Positions 52,643 through 61,911 are shown, numbered from the stretch's first letter. The stretch is 64,000 bases of DNA from an uncultured Clostridia bacterium (GCA_934454585.1 CAKSFP010000001.1:135299-199298); one strand, 5' to 3'. Notes: generated by a model not told the origin, from the letters alone. Program-made: numbers and translations.

Positions 52643-54175
52643 TTATTTAACTATAAGTGACTTGCCGGTCATTTCTGCCGGAACATCCATACCCATCACA
52701 TCGAGTATTGTGGGGGCAAGGTCAGCCAGCCTGCCGTCCGCCACCTTTTGTCCTTCGTCAAGACCTATGGCGACAAATGGCACAACATTTGTTGTGTGAG
52801 CGGTGAACACCGAGTGATCCTTGGGATCAATCATCTGCTCCGCGTTGCCGTGGTCGGCTGTTATGAAGATCACGCCGTTCATCTCGCGCACTTTATCTAC
52901 AATCTTGCCGATACACTCGTCAACCGCCTCAACTGCCTTCACTGCTGCAGACATAACACCTGTGTGACCAACCATGTCACAGTTTGCATAATTGAGGATA
53001 ACCACATCGTATTTGTCGGTATCGAGTGCAGCAAGGAGTTTGTCTGTCACTTCGTATGCGCTCATCTCCGGCTGCAGGTCATAAGTTGCAACTTTTGGAG
53101 AATTAACAAGTATTCTGTCCTCGCCGTCATATACCTTTTCGACGCCGCCGTTGAAAAAGAATGTTACATGAGCATATTTTTCAGTCTCGGCAATCCTGAG
53201 CTGTTTGAGTCCGTTTGCAGAGAGATATTCGCCCAGAGTGTTCACAAGCTTTTCAGGCTTGAATGCTACATGAACATTTGGCATTGAAGCGTCATACTGA
53301 GTCATGCACACATAGTATGTCTCAAAATATGTTCTCTCAAATCCGCTGAAATCGGGGTCAACTATGGTTCTTGTTATCTCACGCGCTCTGTCGGGGCGGA
53401 AGTTAAAGAAGATTACCGAGTCTTTCGCCGATATTTTACCTGTCGGTTCTCCGTCTTTTGTGATGACGGTCGGCACTACAAACTCGTCGGTTTTGTCGGC
53501 TTTATATGATTCCTCAATAGCATTTACCGCGCAGTCACATTTGTTGCCTTCGCCTTTTACCATGGCATCATAGGCAAGTTTTACTCGCTCCCAGCGGTTG
53601 TCTCTGTCCATTGCATAATATCTTCCCATGACTGTGGCTATCTCACCGCAGCCGATTTCTTTGGTTGCCTCATAGAGTTTCTTTACGAAATCTACGCCGC
53701 TTGTGGGGGAGACATCTCTGCCATCCATGAAACAGTGGATGTATACTTTGTCAAGTCCGTTTTTCTTGGCAAGGTTTATCACGCCGAGCAAATGGTCAAA
53801 GTGGCTGTGAACTCCGCCATCCGACAACAGTCCCATGATGTGCAGTGCGCTGCCGTTTGCCTTGCAGTTGGCGCAAGCGCCGAGCAGAGCCTCGTTTTTG
53901 AAAAAATCCCCGTCATTTATCGATTTTGTTATTCTTGTCAGTTCCTGATAAACGATTCTGCCGGCACCTATGTTGGTGTGGCCTACTTCGGAGTTGCCCA
54001 TCTGTCCGTCCGGCAGACCTACATCAAGTCCGCTTGCGTGGACAAAAGACATTGGGTAATTTGTCTTGAACTCGTCCATTCTGGGAGTCTTAGCCTCGAA
54101 TATAGCGTTTCCTTCGTGTATTTTGCTCTCGCCGTAGCCGTCGAGTATTGCAAGTACAACAGGTTTTTTTCTCAT
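52643..54175 (-). CDS. gpmI: 2,3-bisphosphoglycerate-independent phosphoglycerate mutase
   Basis: The protein has 510 residues, normal for the family. Motifs: VVLAILDGYGESK (metal), GQMGNSEVGHTNIGAGR (nucleophile serine), HCFMDGRDVSPTSG, and ITADHGNAEQM. It is a manganese-dependent glycolytic enzyme. It is the last gene of pgk-tpiA-gpmI on the reverse strand, 71 bases after tpiA. Confidence 0.97.
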   Translation of the reverse strand: MRKKPVVLAILDGYGESKIHEGNAIFEAKTPRMDEFKTNYPMSFVHASGLDVGLPDGQMGNSEVGHTNIGAGRIVYQELTRITKSINDGDFFKNEALLGACANCKANGSALHIMGLLSDGGVHSHFDHLLGVINLAKKNGLDKVYIHCFMDGRDVSPTSGVDFVKKLYEATKEIGCGEIATVMGRYYAMDRDNRWERVKLAYDAMVKGEGNKCDCAVNAIEESYKADKTDEFVVPTVITKDGEPTGKISAKDSVIFFNFRPDRAREITRTIVDPDFSGFERTYFETYYVCMTQYDASMPNVHVAFKPEKLVNTLGEYLSANGLKQLRIAETEKYAHVTFFFNGGVEKVYDGEDRILVNSPKVATYDLQPEMSAYEVTDKLLAALDTDKYDVVILNYANCDMVGHTGVMSAAVKAVEAVDECIGKIVDKVREMNGVIFITADHGNAEQMIDPKDHSVFTAHTTNVVPFVAIGLDEGQKVADGRLADLAPTILDVMGMDVPAEMTGKSLIVK

Positions 54176-54200
54176 AATTGTCTACTTCCTTTCCCTGAAA

Positions 54201-54228
54201 TGGGGTGTCGCAGACAAGCAACACCCCA
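54201..54228 (-). other. Intercistronic hairpin between tpiA and gpmI
   Basis: TGGGGTGT (54201-54208) pairs with ACACCCCA (54221-54228) with no T run. It could mark an RNA processing or stability site in the glycolytic transcript. Confidence 0.5.
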
Positions 54229-54246
54229 AATTTGAAATCAAATGAT

Positions 54247-54993
54247 TCAGCTGTTTACGATTACCGAAAAATCGTTAGCCTTGAGCGATGCTCCGCCGAC
54301 AAGACCGCCGTCGATATCGGGTTTTGCAAAAAGCTCTGCGCTGTTCTTGGCGTTTACACTGCCGCCGTACTGAATTATAACAGCGTCTGCCGCATCTTTG
54401 CCGAATACGGATTCAACAGTCTCGCGGATCTTTGCGCAAACCTCTTGTGCCTGGTCGCTTGTAGCGGTTTTGCCGGTGCCGATTGCCCAGATAGGCTCAT
54501 AAGCGATGATAGTCTTTTTAACTTGATCTGCACTGAGTCCGAGCAGAGCGATCTTTGTTTGCATTGCAACATGTTCAAAAGTGATGCCCTGTTCTCTCTG
54601 TTCAAGAGATTCACCAACGCAGATGATAGGAGTGAGTCCGTGTTCAAAGGCTTTGACAACCTTTTTGTTTACAGTCTCGTCAGTCTCTGCAAAGTATTGA
54701 CGGCGCTCGCTGTGACCGATTATAACATACTTAACGCCCATCTCGGCGAGCATATCGGGAGCGATTTCGCCGGTGTATGCGCCGTGCTCCTCAAAGTGCA
54801 TATTTTCTGCGCCCACTTCAATGTTTGTACCGGCGGTTGCGTCAAGTGCAACGCTCAGATCCGTGAAAGGCACGCATATGATGCAGCCGTTCTTTGCGTC
54901 CGCAACGAGGGGTTTGAGCTCCTCTATAAGTGTTTTTGCCTGAGAAGGTGTCATGTTCATCTTCCAGTTACCTGCAACGATAGTTTTTCTCAT
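54247..54993 (-). CDS. tpiA: Triosephosphate isomerase
   Basis: The protein has 248 residues. Motifs: VAGNWKMNMTPSQA, YVIIGHSERRQYF (catalytic His), IAYEPIWAIGTGKTA (catalytic Glu and flexible loop) and IQYGGSVNAKNSAEL. It starts 26 bases after the pgk stop. Confidence 0.98.
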   Translation of the reverse strand: MRKTIVAGNWKMNMTPSQAKTLIEELKPLVADAKNGCIICVPFTDLSVALDATAGTNIEVGAENMHFEEHGAYTGEIAPDMLAEMGVKYVIIGHSERRQYFAETDETVNKKVVKAFEHGLTPIICVGESLEQREQGITFEHVAMQTKIALLGLSADQVKKTIIAYEPIWAIGTGKTATSDQAQEVCAKIRETVESVFGKDAADAVIIQYGGSVNAKNSAELFAKPDIDGGLVGGASLKANDFSVIVNS

Positions 54994-55019
54994 GATAATT
55001 CCTCGATTCTATTATGAAA

Positions 55020-56204
55020 TTATTTGTCATTAAGGCAAGCAATGCCGGGAAGAACCTTGCCTTCAAGGTACTCGAGAGATGCGCCGCCGCCTGTGGAGAT
55101 GTGAGTCATCTTGTCAGCATAACCGAGCTGAGCAACTGCAGCTGCAGAATCTCCGCCACCGATGATTGTAACGGCGTCTGTCTCGGACAGAGCCTTTGCG
55201 ATTGCTTTTGTGCCGACAGCAAACTTAGGCATCTCAAACACGCCCATAGGTCCGTTCCAAATAACGGTCTTTGCTTTCTTTATAACATCGGAGAACAGTT
55301 CAATTGTTTTGGGACCGATGTCCATGCCCATGTAGTCCTCGGGTATCTCTTCCGAAGATACCGTCTTGGAGTCGCTTGTCTCGTTAAATTCTTTAGCGAC
55401 AACAGTCTCAACCGGAAGAAGAAGTTCAACACCCTTCTGCTGAGCTTTTTCCATAATGGTGCGTGCGAGGTCGAGCTTTTCTTCCTCACAGATTGATGTG
55501 CCTATGCAGCAGCCCTTTGCACGCAGGAATGTGTAAGCCATGCCGCCGCCGATGATGAGGTAATCCACTTTGTCAAGCAGATTTTCTATAACGCCGATTT
55601 TGTCGGAAACCTTGGCGCCGCCGAGGATTGCAACAAACGGTCTTGCCGGGTCTGCCAGAGCCTTGCCCATGATGCTGATCTCTTTTTCAATGAGATATCC
55701 GCAAACCGCCGGCAGATAAGCCGCAACACCGGCTGTGGAAGCGTGTGCTCTGTGAGCAGTGCCGAAAGCGTCGTTTACATAGATATCCGCAAGTGATGCA
55801 AGCTGTTTTGCAAATTCGGGATCATTCTTTTCTTCTTCTTTGTGGAATCTAACATTCTCGAGCAGGCAGATGTCACCGTCTTTGAGAGATGCAACAGTCT
55901 CTTTTGCGCTGTCGCCGATTACATCATTAGCCATTTTAACTTCCTTGTCGAGAAGCTCGGAAAGTCTTTTGGCAACGGGTGCGAGGCTATACTTCATGTT
56001 AAATTCGCCCTTTGGTCTGCCAAGGTGAGAACAAAGTATAACTTTTGCGCCTTTGCCGGAAAGATACTTAATGGTCGGAAGAGCGCCGACGAGTCTGTTT
56101 TCGTCTGTGATATGACCGTTCTCGTCGAGCGGAACATTAAAATCACATCTTACAAGCACCTTTTTGCCGGTTACTTCGATATCCTCGATGGTTTTCTTAT
56201 TCAT
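55020..56204 (-). CDS. pgk: Phosphoglycerate kinase
   Basis: The protein has 394 residues. Motifs: KKVLVRCDFNVPLDENG, HLGRPKGEFNMKYSL, ILGGAKVSDKIGVIENL, IGGGDSAAAVAQLGYA and HISTGGGASLEYLEGK. It is first in a pgk-tpiA-gpmI operon. The usual upstream partner gapA and the later eno are not in the window. Confidence 0.98.
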   Translation of the reverse strand: MNKKTIEDIEVTGKKVLVRCDFNVPLDENGHITDENRLVGALPTIKYLSGKGAKVILCSHLGRPKGEFNMKYSLAPVAKRLSELLDKEVKMANDVIGDSAKETVASLKDGDICLLENVRFHKEEEKNDPEFAKQLASLADIYVNDAFGTAHRAHASTAGVAAYLPAVCGYLIEKEISIMGKALADPARPFVAILGGAKVSDKIGVIENLLDKVDYLIIGGGMAYTFLRAKGCCIGTSICEEEKLDLARTIMEKAQQKGVELLLPVETVVAKEFNETSDSKTVSSEEIPEDYMGMDIGPKTIELFSDVIKKAKTVIWNGPMGVFEMPKFAVGTKAIAKALSETDAVTIIGGGDSAAAVAQLGYADKMTHISTGGGASLEYLEGKVLPGIACLNDK

Positions 56205-56253
56205 TTACATTCACCTCATAAATAAATTTTATTTATCTATTATATCCAATGAT

Positions 56254-56282
56254 ATAATATAATAATTTAATAAATTTTTCAA
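56254..56282 (-). promoter_or_regulatory. Promoter of the glycolytic operon
   Basis: Reverse-strand TTGAAA (56282-56277), 17 bases, TATTAT (56259-56254). The AT-rich surroundings allow other -10 choices nearby. Confidence 0.55.
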
Positions 56283-56364
56283 GCAGTTTGCGAAAAAATC
56301 TTATAATTCAAACAAACTTGTTATATTTTTAACAAAACGGTCATTGGAAACCCGATGCCGTTCG

Positions 56365-57219
56365 TCATTTTTTCAGAAAAACATACGCAATAACCGATGG
56401 TCCGGTGTGCACTCCGATGGTGGGTCCCACCTCAACCGTTATCGTGTTTTTGAACGGAGTGTTCTCTATGAGCAGGTTTTTAAGAATTTCTGCTTTGTCG
56501 GGAGCCTGTCCGTGGAGTATCACAATCGTCTGGTCATAGTCCTCTCTTGCATCGGCAACCAGTATGTCAAGCAGTTTTTTATATAGTTTCTTTGCGCCGC
56601 GCACCTTGTCCTTGCTCGTCACAAGGCCGTCGTCAACAGTTAATATCGGCTTTATATCAAGCACATTGGCAAGGATGTTTGCCGCAGGAGATATGCGTCC
56701 GCCTTTGCGCAGATACTTGAGGTCCTCTACGGCAAAAATAATCTCCGTGTCGGCTATGTTTTTGTTAAGCATATTTACGATCTCGTCTGCACCGGCGCCG
56801 CTTTTCGCCATCTTTGCAGCCTCTATGACCCATAGGCCGTAGCCGTAGGTGAAGGTGTTGCACTGCGCTATGCGTATGTCGGCATCGGGATTTTCGTCCT
56901 CTATCATCTGTTTAGCCATGTTTGCAGACTGTGCCGTGCCGCTTGCATTTGCAGATATGGGGCAGTATATTATGGTGTGGTTGTCCGAAAATTTTTTGAA
57001 TCCGTCGTAGTGCTCACTGACGGTTATCTGTGCAGTTTTCGGCAGTTCGTCGATGCCCTCCATCTTTTTGTAGAATTCATCTGATGTCAGGTCGTACCTG
57101 TCCTTGTACTGAGTGTTGCCGAAACTGATGTTTATCGGCAAAAGTTCAATGTCGTATTCTTCGGCAAGTTCGAGCGTGATGTCCGACGCCGTGTCTGTCA
57201 TTATCTTGATTGGTTTCAT
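56365..57219 (-). CDS. DegV family fatty-acid-binding protein
   Basis: The protein has 284 residues. Motifs: IKIMTDTASDITLELAEEY, TAQITVSEHYDGFKKF, YCPISANASGTAQSAN, EDLKYLRKGGRISPAAN and a C-terminal VGPTIGVHTGPSVIAYVF. DegV/FakB proteins present bound fatty acids to a FakA kinase for phospholipid synthesis. No fakA is nearby. It is the last gene after trmL, 21 bases apart, with GGAGGC before the ATG. Confidence 0.93.
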   Translation of the reverse strand: MKPIKIMTDTASDITLELAEEYDIELLPINISFGNTQYKDRYDLTSDEFYKKMEGIDELPKTAQITVSEHYDGFKKFSDNHTIIYCPISANASGTAQSANMAKQMIEDENPDADIRIAQCNTFTYGYGLWVIEAAKMAKSGAGADEIVNMLNKNIADTEIIFAVEDLKYLRKGGRISPAANILANVLDIKPILTVDDGLVTSKDKVRGAKKLYKKLLDILVADAREDYDQTIVILHGQAPDKAEILKNLLIENTPFKNTITVEVGPTIGVHTGPSVIAYVFLKK

Positions 57220-57240
57220 ATTGTGCCTCCGTTTATGTTA

Positions 57241-57729
57241 TTAAAAATTTGTAAGGTGTCCCTGTGTTTCAAGGTCAAAATAATCCTGCTGGCGCAACGC
57301 CTCATACACTATCACCGCAGCAGAGTTTGACAGGTTGAGACAGCGCGCATCGTCTATCATAGGTATGCGTATACAGCGATCCGGGTGCTCGGCAAGCAAT
57401 GGTTCGGGCAAGCCCTTTGTCTCTTTGCCGAACAGTATGTAGTCGCCGTCGCAAAACTCAATGTCGCTGTGACGGTGAGTTCCCTTGGAAGTAGCATAAA
57501 ACATCCTGTCACCTTTGTGTTGCTCAAAAAAATCATCCGTGCTGTCGTACTCGGTTATGTCAAGCAAATGCCAGTAGTCAAGACCTGCACGCTTGAGATT
57601 TTTGTCCGTGATGCGGAACCCGTAAGGCTTTACAAGATGGAGCCTTGTGCCGGTTACAGCGCAGGTGCGTGCAATATTGCCCGTATTCTGCGGTATTTCC
57701 GGTTCTACCAAAACTATGTTAAATGCCAT
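57241..57729 (-). CDS. trmL: tRNA (cytidine/uridine-34-2'-O)-methyltransferase TrmL
   Basis: The protein has 162 residues, a minimal SPOUT enzyme. Motifs: NIVLVEPEIPQNTGNIARTC, LHLVKPYGFRI, LFGKETKGLPEPLL and RIPMIDDARCLNLSNSAAV. It modifies the wobble base of tRNA-Leu isoacceptors. It follows the aminotransferase by 16 bases. Confidence 0.96.
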   Translation of the reverse strand: MAFNIVLVEPEIPQNTGNIARTCAVTGTRLHLVKPYGFRITDKNLKRAGLDYWHLLDITEYDSTDDFFEQHKGDRMFYATSKGTHRHSDIEFCDGDYILFGKETKGLPEPLLAEHPDRCIRIPMIDDARCLNLSNSAAVIVYEALRQQDYFDLETQGHLTNF

Positions 57730-57745
57730 GTATGTTCACTCTTTC

Positions 57746-58906
57746 TTACTTATTCAAAAAATGTTCTATTCTTTCGACTGCGGTGTTGATCTGCTTTATG
57801 CTGTAGGCGTAGGACACACGGATGAATCCTTCGCCGCATTCGCCGAACGCCGTGCCGGGCACTACCGCAACCTTTTGGTCGTACAACAGTTTTTCGCAAA
57901 AATCCGTGCTCGTGAGTCCTGTTGACTTTATGCACGGGAAGATATAAAACGCACCCTCAGGTTCAAAACAGTGCAGTCCCAAGCGATTGAATGCGTCAAC
58001 AATCAGTTTTCGCCTGCCGTCATATTCGTCTACCATTGCCCTTATGGATTTTTCACCGTTTTTGAGTGCCTCTATTGCTGCATATTGGCTTGTGGTTGGG
58101 GCGCTCATTATTGCGTACTGGTGCACCTTTGTCATAGCTTTGACAAGAACTTCGTCTGCAAGCAAATACCCCAGTCGCCAGCCGGTCATGGCATATGCCT
58201 TGGAAAAGCCGTTGACAACTATGCAGCGTTCTTTCATGCCGGGCAGTGACGCTATGGAGCAGTGCTTGCCGCTGTATGTAAGCTCAGCATATATCTCATC
58301 GGAGAGCACCATTATATTATGTTTTTTTACCACCTCAGCAATTTTCTCCAGATCCTCCTGTGTCATGATAGCACCCGTGGGATTGTTGGGATAGGAGAGG
58401 ACAAGGAGCTTTGTCCTTGGTGTAATTTTTTCTTCAACCTCTTCCGGTGTGAGTCTAAAGTCGTTCTCCGACTTTGTCTCTATCGTTACAGGCACACCGC
58501 CTGCGAGAGCTGCGCATGGTTTGTAGCATACAAATGACGGTTCGTGAATGAGCACCTCGTCTCCGGGTTCAAGGACAGTGCGCATAACAAGATCCACGCC
58601 TTCACTGCCGCCGACTGTGACAAGCGTCTCGGACGGAGCGTAGTTAAGATTGAATTTTTTTGAATATTGGCAAATCTCTTTTCTCAATTCAAGCAGACCG
58701 GAGTTTGATGTATAGTGAGTCTGAGCTTTCTCCAGTGAATATATTCCGGCATCTCTGATGTGCCACGGAGTGGCAAAATCGGGTTCGCCAACGCCAAGAC
58801 TGACAGCGCCCTCCATAGTACCGACGATATCAAAGAATTTTCTGATTCCGCTTGGCTGCATTGTTGTCACCTTATTATTAATAAAATCCTGTATATTAAA
58901 ATCCAT
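57746..58906 (-). CDS. Pyridoxal-phosphate aminotransferase, class I/II
   Basis: The protein has 386 residues of fold type I. ATG at 58906 overlaps the stop of the upstream regulator (TGATG); a GTG one codon earlier is possible. Motifs: VSLGVGEPDFATPWHI, VLSYPNNPTGAIM, VVNGFSKAYAMTGWRLGYL (PLP lysine) and GFIRVSYAYS. It resembles the aspartate/PatA aminotransferase group. Its coupling to an Lrp regulator suggests a role in amino-acid turnover. Confidence 0.93.
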   Translation of the reverse strand: MDFNIQDFINNKVTTMQPSGIRKFFDIVGTMEGAVSLGVGEPDFATPWHIRDAGIYSLEKAQTHYTSNSGLLELRKEICQYSKKFNLNYAPSETLVTVGGSEGVDLVMRTVLEPGDEVLIHEPSFVCYKPCAALAGGVPVTIETKSENDFRLTPEEVEEKITPRTKLLVLSYPNNPTGAIMTQEDLEKIAEVVKKHNIMVLSDEIYAELTYSGKHCSIASLPGMKERCIVVNGFSKAYAMTGWRLGYLLADEVLVKAMTKVHQYAIMSAPTTSQYAAIEALKNGEKSIRAMVDEYDGRRKLIVDAFNRLGLHCFEPEGAFYIFPCIKSTGLTSTDFCEKLLYDQKVAVVPGTAFGECGEGFIRVSYAYSIKQINTAVERIEHFLNK

Positions 58907-59400
58907 CACAGCGTAATCACCTGCCTGTCGTCAATTTCATTGTCCTCAAATATGACTCCCTGATCTTTATATTTTTTAAGGACAAAGTGTGTGGAAGTGC
59001 CAATGACGCAATCCATGGGTGCGAGTCTGTTTGCCACAAACAGCGCAACCTCTTTCATGGTTTTGCCCTCTATGAATACAAGCAGATCATACTGACCTGC
59101 CATGAGGTAGAGAGAGCGCACCTCGGGGTACTTATATATTCTCTCGGCAATTTTGTCAAAACCTTCGCCGCGCTGAGGGGTAACATTCAGTTCTATCTGC
59201 GCGGTGACAAATTCTTTGTCTGTTTTCTCCCAGTTAATAACACTTTTGTTGCACAGCAGTATTTTTTCATCTTTGAGTTCATCTATCGTTTCGGCGACTT
59301 CGGCGGCTGACATGTCCGTCAGTGTGGCTATCTGTTCAAGAGACAGCATACAGTCATTTTCGAGCAATTCAAGAATTTTTGCGGATTTTTCTTTATCCAT
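58906..59400 (-). CDS. Lrp/AsnC family transcriptional regulator
   Basis: The protein has 164 residues. I chose ATG at 59400, since the GTG at 59409 leaves no room for a binding site. An N-terminal winged helix-turn-helix (SLEQIATLTDMSAAEVAETI) precedes the AsnC ligand domain (YLMAGQYDLLVFIEGKTMKE). It probably senses an amino acid and controls the aminotransferase it overlaps. Confidence 0.92.
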   Translation of the reverse strand: MDKEKSAKILELLENDCMLSLEQIATLTDMSAAEVAETIDELKDEKILLCNKSVINWEKTDKEFVTAQIELNVTPQRGEGFDKIAERIYKYPEVRSLYLMAGQYDLLVFIEGKTMKEVALFVANRLAPMDCVIGTSTHFVLKKYKDQGVIFEDNEIDDRQVITL

Positions 59401-59432
59401 GTTTTTCACCCTTTCCGATTACTTTAACAGCT

Positions 59433-59461
59433 ATTATACCAAATGTGCGGTGTTTTTTCAA
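59433..59461 (-). promoter_or_regulatory. Sigma-A promoter of the lrp-aminotransferase-trmL-degV operon
   Basis: Reverse-strand TTGAAA (59461-59456), 17 bases, TATAAT (59438-59433). Confidence 0.85.
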
Positions 59462-59496
59462 TAGTTTTTTGTCTTTATCTCATATTTTAACAAAAT

Positions 59497-59532
59497 CAAT
59501 GAGCGGACTTTATATTAAAAATCCGCTCATTG
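59497..59532 (-). terminator. Terminator of the SLH-GH18 gene
   Basis: An 11-bp perfect stem (59497-59507 with 59522-59532) is followed on the reverse strand by ATTTTGTT. Confidence 0.8.
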
Positions 59533-59541
59533 CCGTTTCCG

Positions 59542-61413
59542 CTATTGCCACACATCGTCCGTTTCCAGTCCAAGACGCCATGCTGCCGTGCCGGCAAGTC
59601 CATATTTGCGTGCAAGGTCTTTTCGCTTGTCAATGCTTTGCGAATTCTCAAGCCACATTTTACATTCTGTGCTGTTTTTCTGCCATGATGCGATGTAGAG
59701 TCCGTCCGCAATGCTGTATGTCACGGCTGCATTGTTATTGTCCGCAAGTGTTTGCGCCGCTTGCATGGATATCGCCTTTGTAGATGTCACGGTATTGTTT
59801 TTGCTCTCCCAATAGCGCACATAAAACGGCACTCCGAGAATGAGCCTGTCGGCAGATACCTCTTTTAGAGTAAGCTTTATTGTGTCCTCCGTCCAGTTCA
59901 TTGCCGCTACCGGCCCGGCGGTCTTGCTGCCGGCATAGTATTGATCGTATGCCATGATCATGATGTAATCGGAACTTTGCGCAAGTCGGTCCCTGTCATA
60001 GCACATCGACCATGTGGCGCTTGTTTTTTCATATCTCGTTATGTCGGCGGACACGATGACACCTATATCGTGCATGGCGAGGGTTAGATTGTACACATGG
60101 TTTGCATATGCCGCGGCGTCGGTTGCATACATATTTTCAAAATCAAGATTTATTCCCGATATCCCCGTCCGCACACATTCGGCGCGCAGATATTCGATAG
60201 CAGCTTTCATTGCCGCATCATCGTGCAGAAAAGAATTTGCCGTTGCAGTCTTAAAATCCGTCTTGTACATCGCCCAGACTTTCTTGCCGGCAGCGTGCGC
60301 CGCAGTCACATAACCGTCGTTTAGCATATTGTAGAGTTTTATCTTCGGCGAACCGATGTTTACCGCCGTGCCGTATTGATTATCGGCCGAGAGTATATAT
60401 GCACTCGGGGATATGTGAGTGAGTCCGTCCGGCAGCGATGTCGGTTTTTGCGCCGAGATGTCCCAGGCAAGGCTGATGTCACCGTCCTCCGCAAGGCGGA
60501 TGTTTATGTCGTAAACATAGTTTTTGGCGCCTTTGGTGAGCACCTTACACACCGCCGCAGCTTGCATATTCCTTGTATACGACGCACTCGCATAGCGCAC
60601 AGACAGGGTAAATTCGGCTTGAGTGAGCGTGCCTTGCGCAGATGATGATTTCTCCTTAATGTCCGTCACTTCAGCGGTGACATCACCGTTTTGCAGTGCA
60701 AGACGGGAGTTCGCGTCACTTTGCGCACTGCCGACGGAATTTCGGATTATATAATCTATGTCGGCAAAGTATCGGCTCACGCTCTCTCGGGCAAGCTGAC
60801 GGGCGCCGTCCGTGTTCGCCTCCGCGGCGCGCAGTGCGCGCATGATCATCGATGCCGCCTGTGCACGGGTCGCGTTTTTGTAAGGATAGAATTTTCCGTC
60901 ATCGTAGCCGTTGATTATGCCGTTGCCGACGGCTTTTTTAAGTTCCGCCATGTACATGTAGTTTGACTTGATGTCGCTGAATTTCACGCTTTGTGACTTA
61001 TTCGGCAGTGAATTTATCCTCGAGATCATGATTGCGATTTGCTCGCGTGTCACATATGAGTCGGGGGCAAATTTGCCGTCGCCGACGCCGTTTATCAGTC
61101 CGGCTTCGTATGCCGCCGCCACAAAAGGCGCGAACACACTGCCGCTCGGCACATCGTCAAAATATTGTGTGTAATTATTCCCGTCAACTTCGGCAAAGGC
61201 TCTCGACGCAAAGGCGGCAAATTCGGCACGGGTCACATTGCTATCCGTGACTGCGCTTTCGCCGTTGCCGAGCATTATGCCGATTGAGTGAAGTTCTTCT
61301 ATGTCGTCCTCCGCCCAGTGTTCGTTTGTATCGTCAAAATATGTCGTCGGGGCAGCGGCGGCTGATGTGAATATAAAAATTGCAGTCATGATGAAAATCA
61401 ATATTTTTTTCAT
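59542..61413 (-). CDS. SLH-anchored GH18-type glycosidase
   Basis: The protein has 623 residues. A signal peptide (about 1-20) is followed by three SLH repeats at about 22-190 (NVTRAEFAAFASRAFAEV; YVTREQIAIMISRI; NATRAQAASMIMRALRA). A middle domain of about 120 residues follows. The C-terminal barrel is GH18-like (YaaH/SleL type). The catalytic motif reads SGINLDFE with D424 and E426; the usual first two Asp are Ser and Asn. It would act on wall peptidoglycan or chitin-like polymer at the surface. Its start lies 28 bases after the structured element at 61441. Confidence 0.85.
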   Translation of the reverse strand: MKKILIFIMTAIFIFTSAAAAPTTYFDDTNEHWAEDDIEELHSIGIMLGNGESAVTDSNVTRAEFAAFASRAFAEVDGNNYTQYFDDVPSGSVFAPFVAAAYEAGLINGVGDGKFAPDSYVTREQIAIMISRINSLPNKSQSVKFSDIKSNYMYMAELKKAVGNGIINGYDDGKFYPYKNATRAQAASMIMRALRAAEANTDGARQLARESVSRYFADIDYIIRNSVGSAQSDANSRLALQNGDVTAEVTDIKEKSSSAQGTLTQAEFTLSVRYASASYTRNMQAAAVCKVLTKGAKNYVYDINIRLAEDGDISLAWDISAQKPTSLPDGLTHISPSAYILSADNQYGTAVNIGSPKIKLYNMLNDGYVTAAHAAGKKVWAMYKTDFKTATANSFLHDDAAMKAAIEYLRAECVRTGISGINLDFENMYATDAAAYANHVYNLTLAMHDIGVIVSADITRYEKTSATWSMCYDRDRLAQSSDYIMIMAYDQYYAGSKTAGPVAAMNWTEDTIKLTLKEVSADRLILGVPFYVRYWESKNNTVTSTKAISMQAAQTLADNNNAAVTYSIADGLYIASWQKNSTECKMWLENSQSIDKRKDLARKYGLAGTAAWRLGLETDDVWQ

Positions 61414-61440
61414 TTTTGCATCCTCATTGTCCGTAATTTA

Positions 61441-61727
61441 AGTGGGGTAGGCAAACGAGACTCGAACACGCATTGCCTGACGATTGATGTTTTTGCAATC
61501 TTTCAGCTTGTCGGATTTGACAGGCGTCAAGCCTGCCTGCATCCTGCCGCACTGAAATCTTGCGAAAAACATCTCATCGGCAGGTGCGAGCAGTTTAACA
61601 TAAGAGATTTTTGTCGGTATAAGGAAAACACCGCAGAGAATACTTGCCGTATTTTCAAGGTGTTTGACGCAATAACGGCGAAAATCTCTATGTTAAACCA
61701 ATACGGGTTCGGGTCCCGTTTGCCTGG
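61441..61727 (-). ncRNA. Large structured leader or inverted-repeat element of unknown family
   Basis: The ends pair over 27 positions (61449-61475 with 61699-61725, two mismatches, two G-U). Two more long helices lie inside: about 61475-61505 with 61551-61583, and 61592-61616 with 61676-61698, giving a three-way junction. A reverse-strand -10 TATAAT (61737-61732) would start transcription at the edge of the element, and no terminator comes before the SLH-GH18 start codon, so a 5' leader is the simplest reading. A small transposon with terminal inverted repeats is the alternative. It is not tmRNA, RNase P, SRP or 6S RNA by the motifs I know. Confidence 0.6.
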
Positions 61728-61731
61728 GTCC

Positions 61732-61760
61732 ATTATACTATATGTGTTAAAGAATTAACA
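61732..61760 (-). promoter_or_regulatory. Possible promoter of the structured element and SLH-GH18 gene
   Basis: Reverse-strand TATAAT (61737-61732) has only a poor -35 (TGTTAA at 61760-61755) at 17 bases, so it may need an activator. Confidence 0.45.
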
Positions 61761-61844
61761 GTGAAAAATGTTTCCAAAACACACAATCATAGCAATATAT
61801 TCATACTTTCGGGCGAAAAAGAGCAAAATAATCATTATTTTGTT

Positions 61845-61873
61845 TTGACAAAGTTTCGATAATGTGTTATACT
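61845..61873 (+). promoter_or_regulatory. Sigma-A promoter of eda-kdgK
   Basis: TTGACA (61845-61850), 17 bases, TATACT (61868-61873), 38 bases before the start codon. Confidence 0.9.
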
Positions 61874-61911
61874 GTACCCAAATTGGTTTAATTGCAGTTA
61901 GGAGGATATAT

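Noticed and set aside
61449..61475. Sequence resembling the T arm of a tRNA on the reverse strand (GTTCGAGTCTCG), as in a tRNA or tmRNA 3' end
   Set aside because: No anticodon or D arm can be folded around it, the T-stem would hold a mismatch, and the bases are fully used in the 27-position end helix. tmRNA 5' and tag motifs are missing.
61441..61733. SRP RNA, 6S RNA or RNase P RNA at this place
   Set aside because: None of the conserved motifs I know for these RNAs is present (no GGAAG-type SRP loop, no RNase P CR regions, no 6S central bubble).
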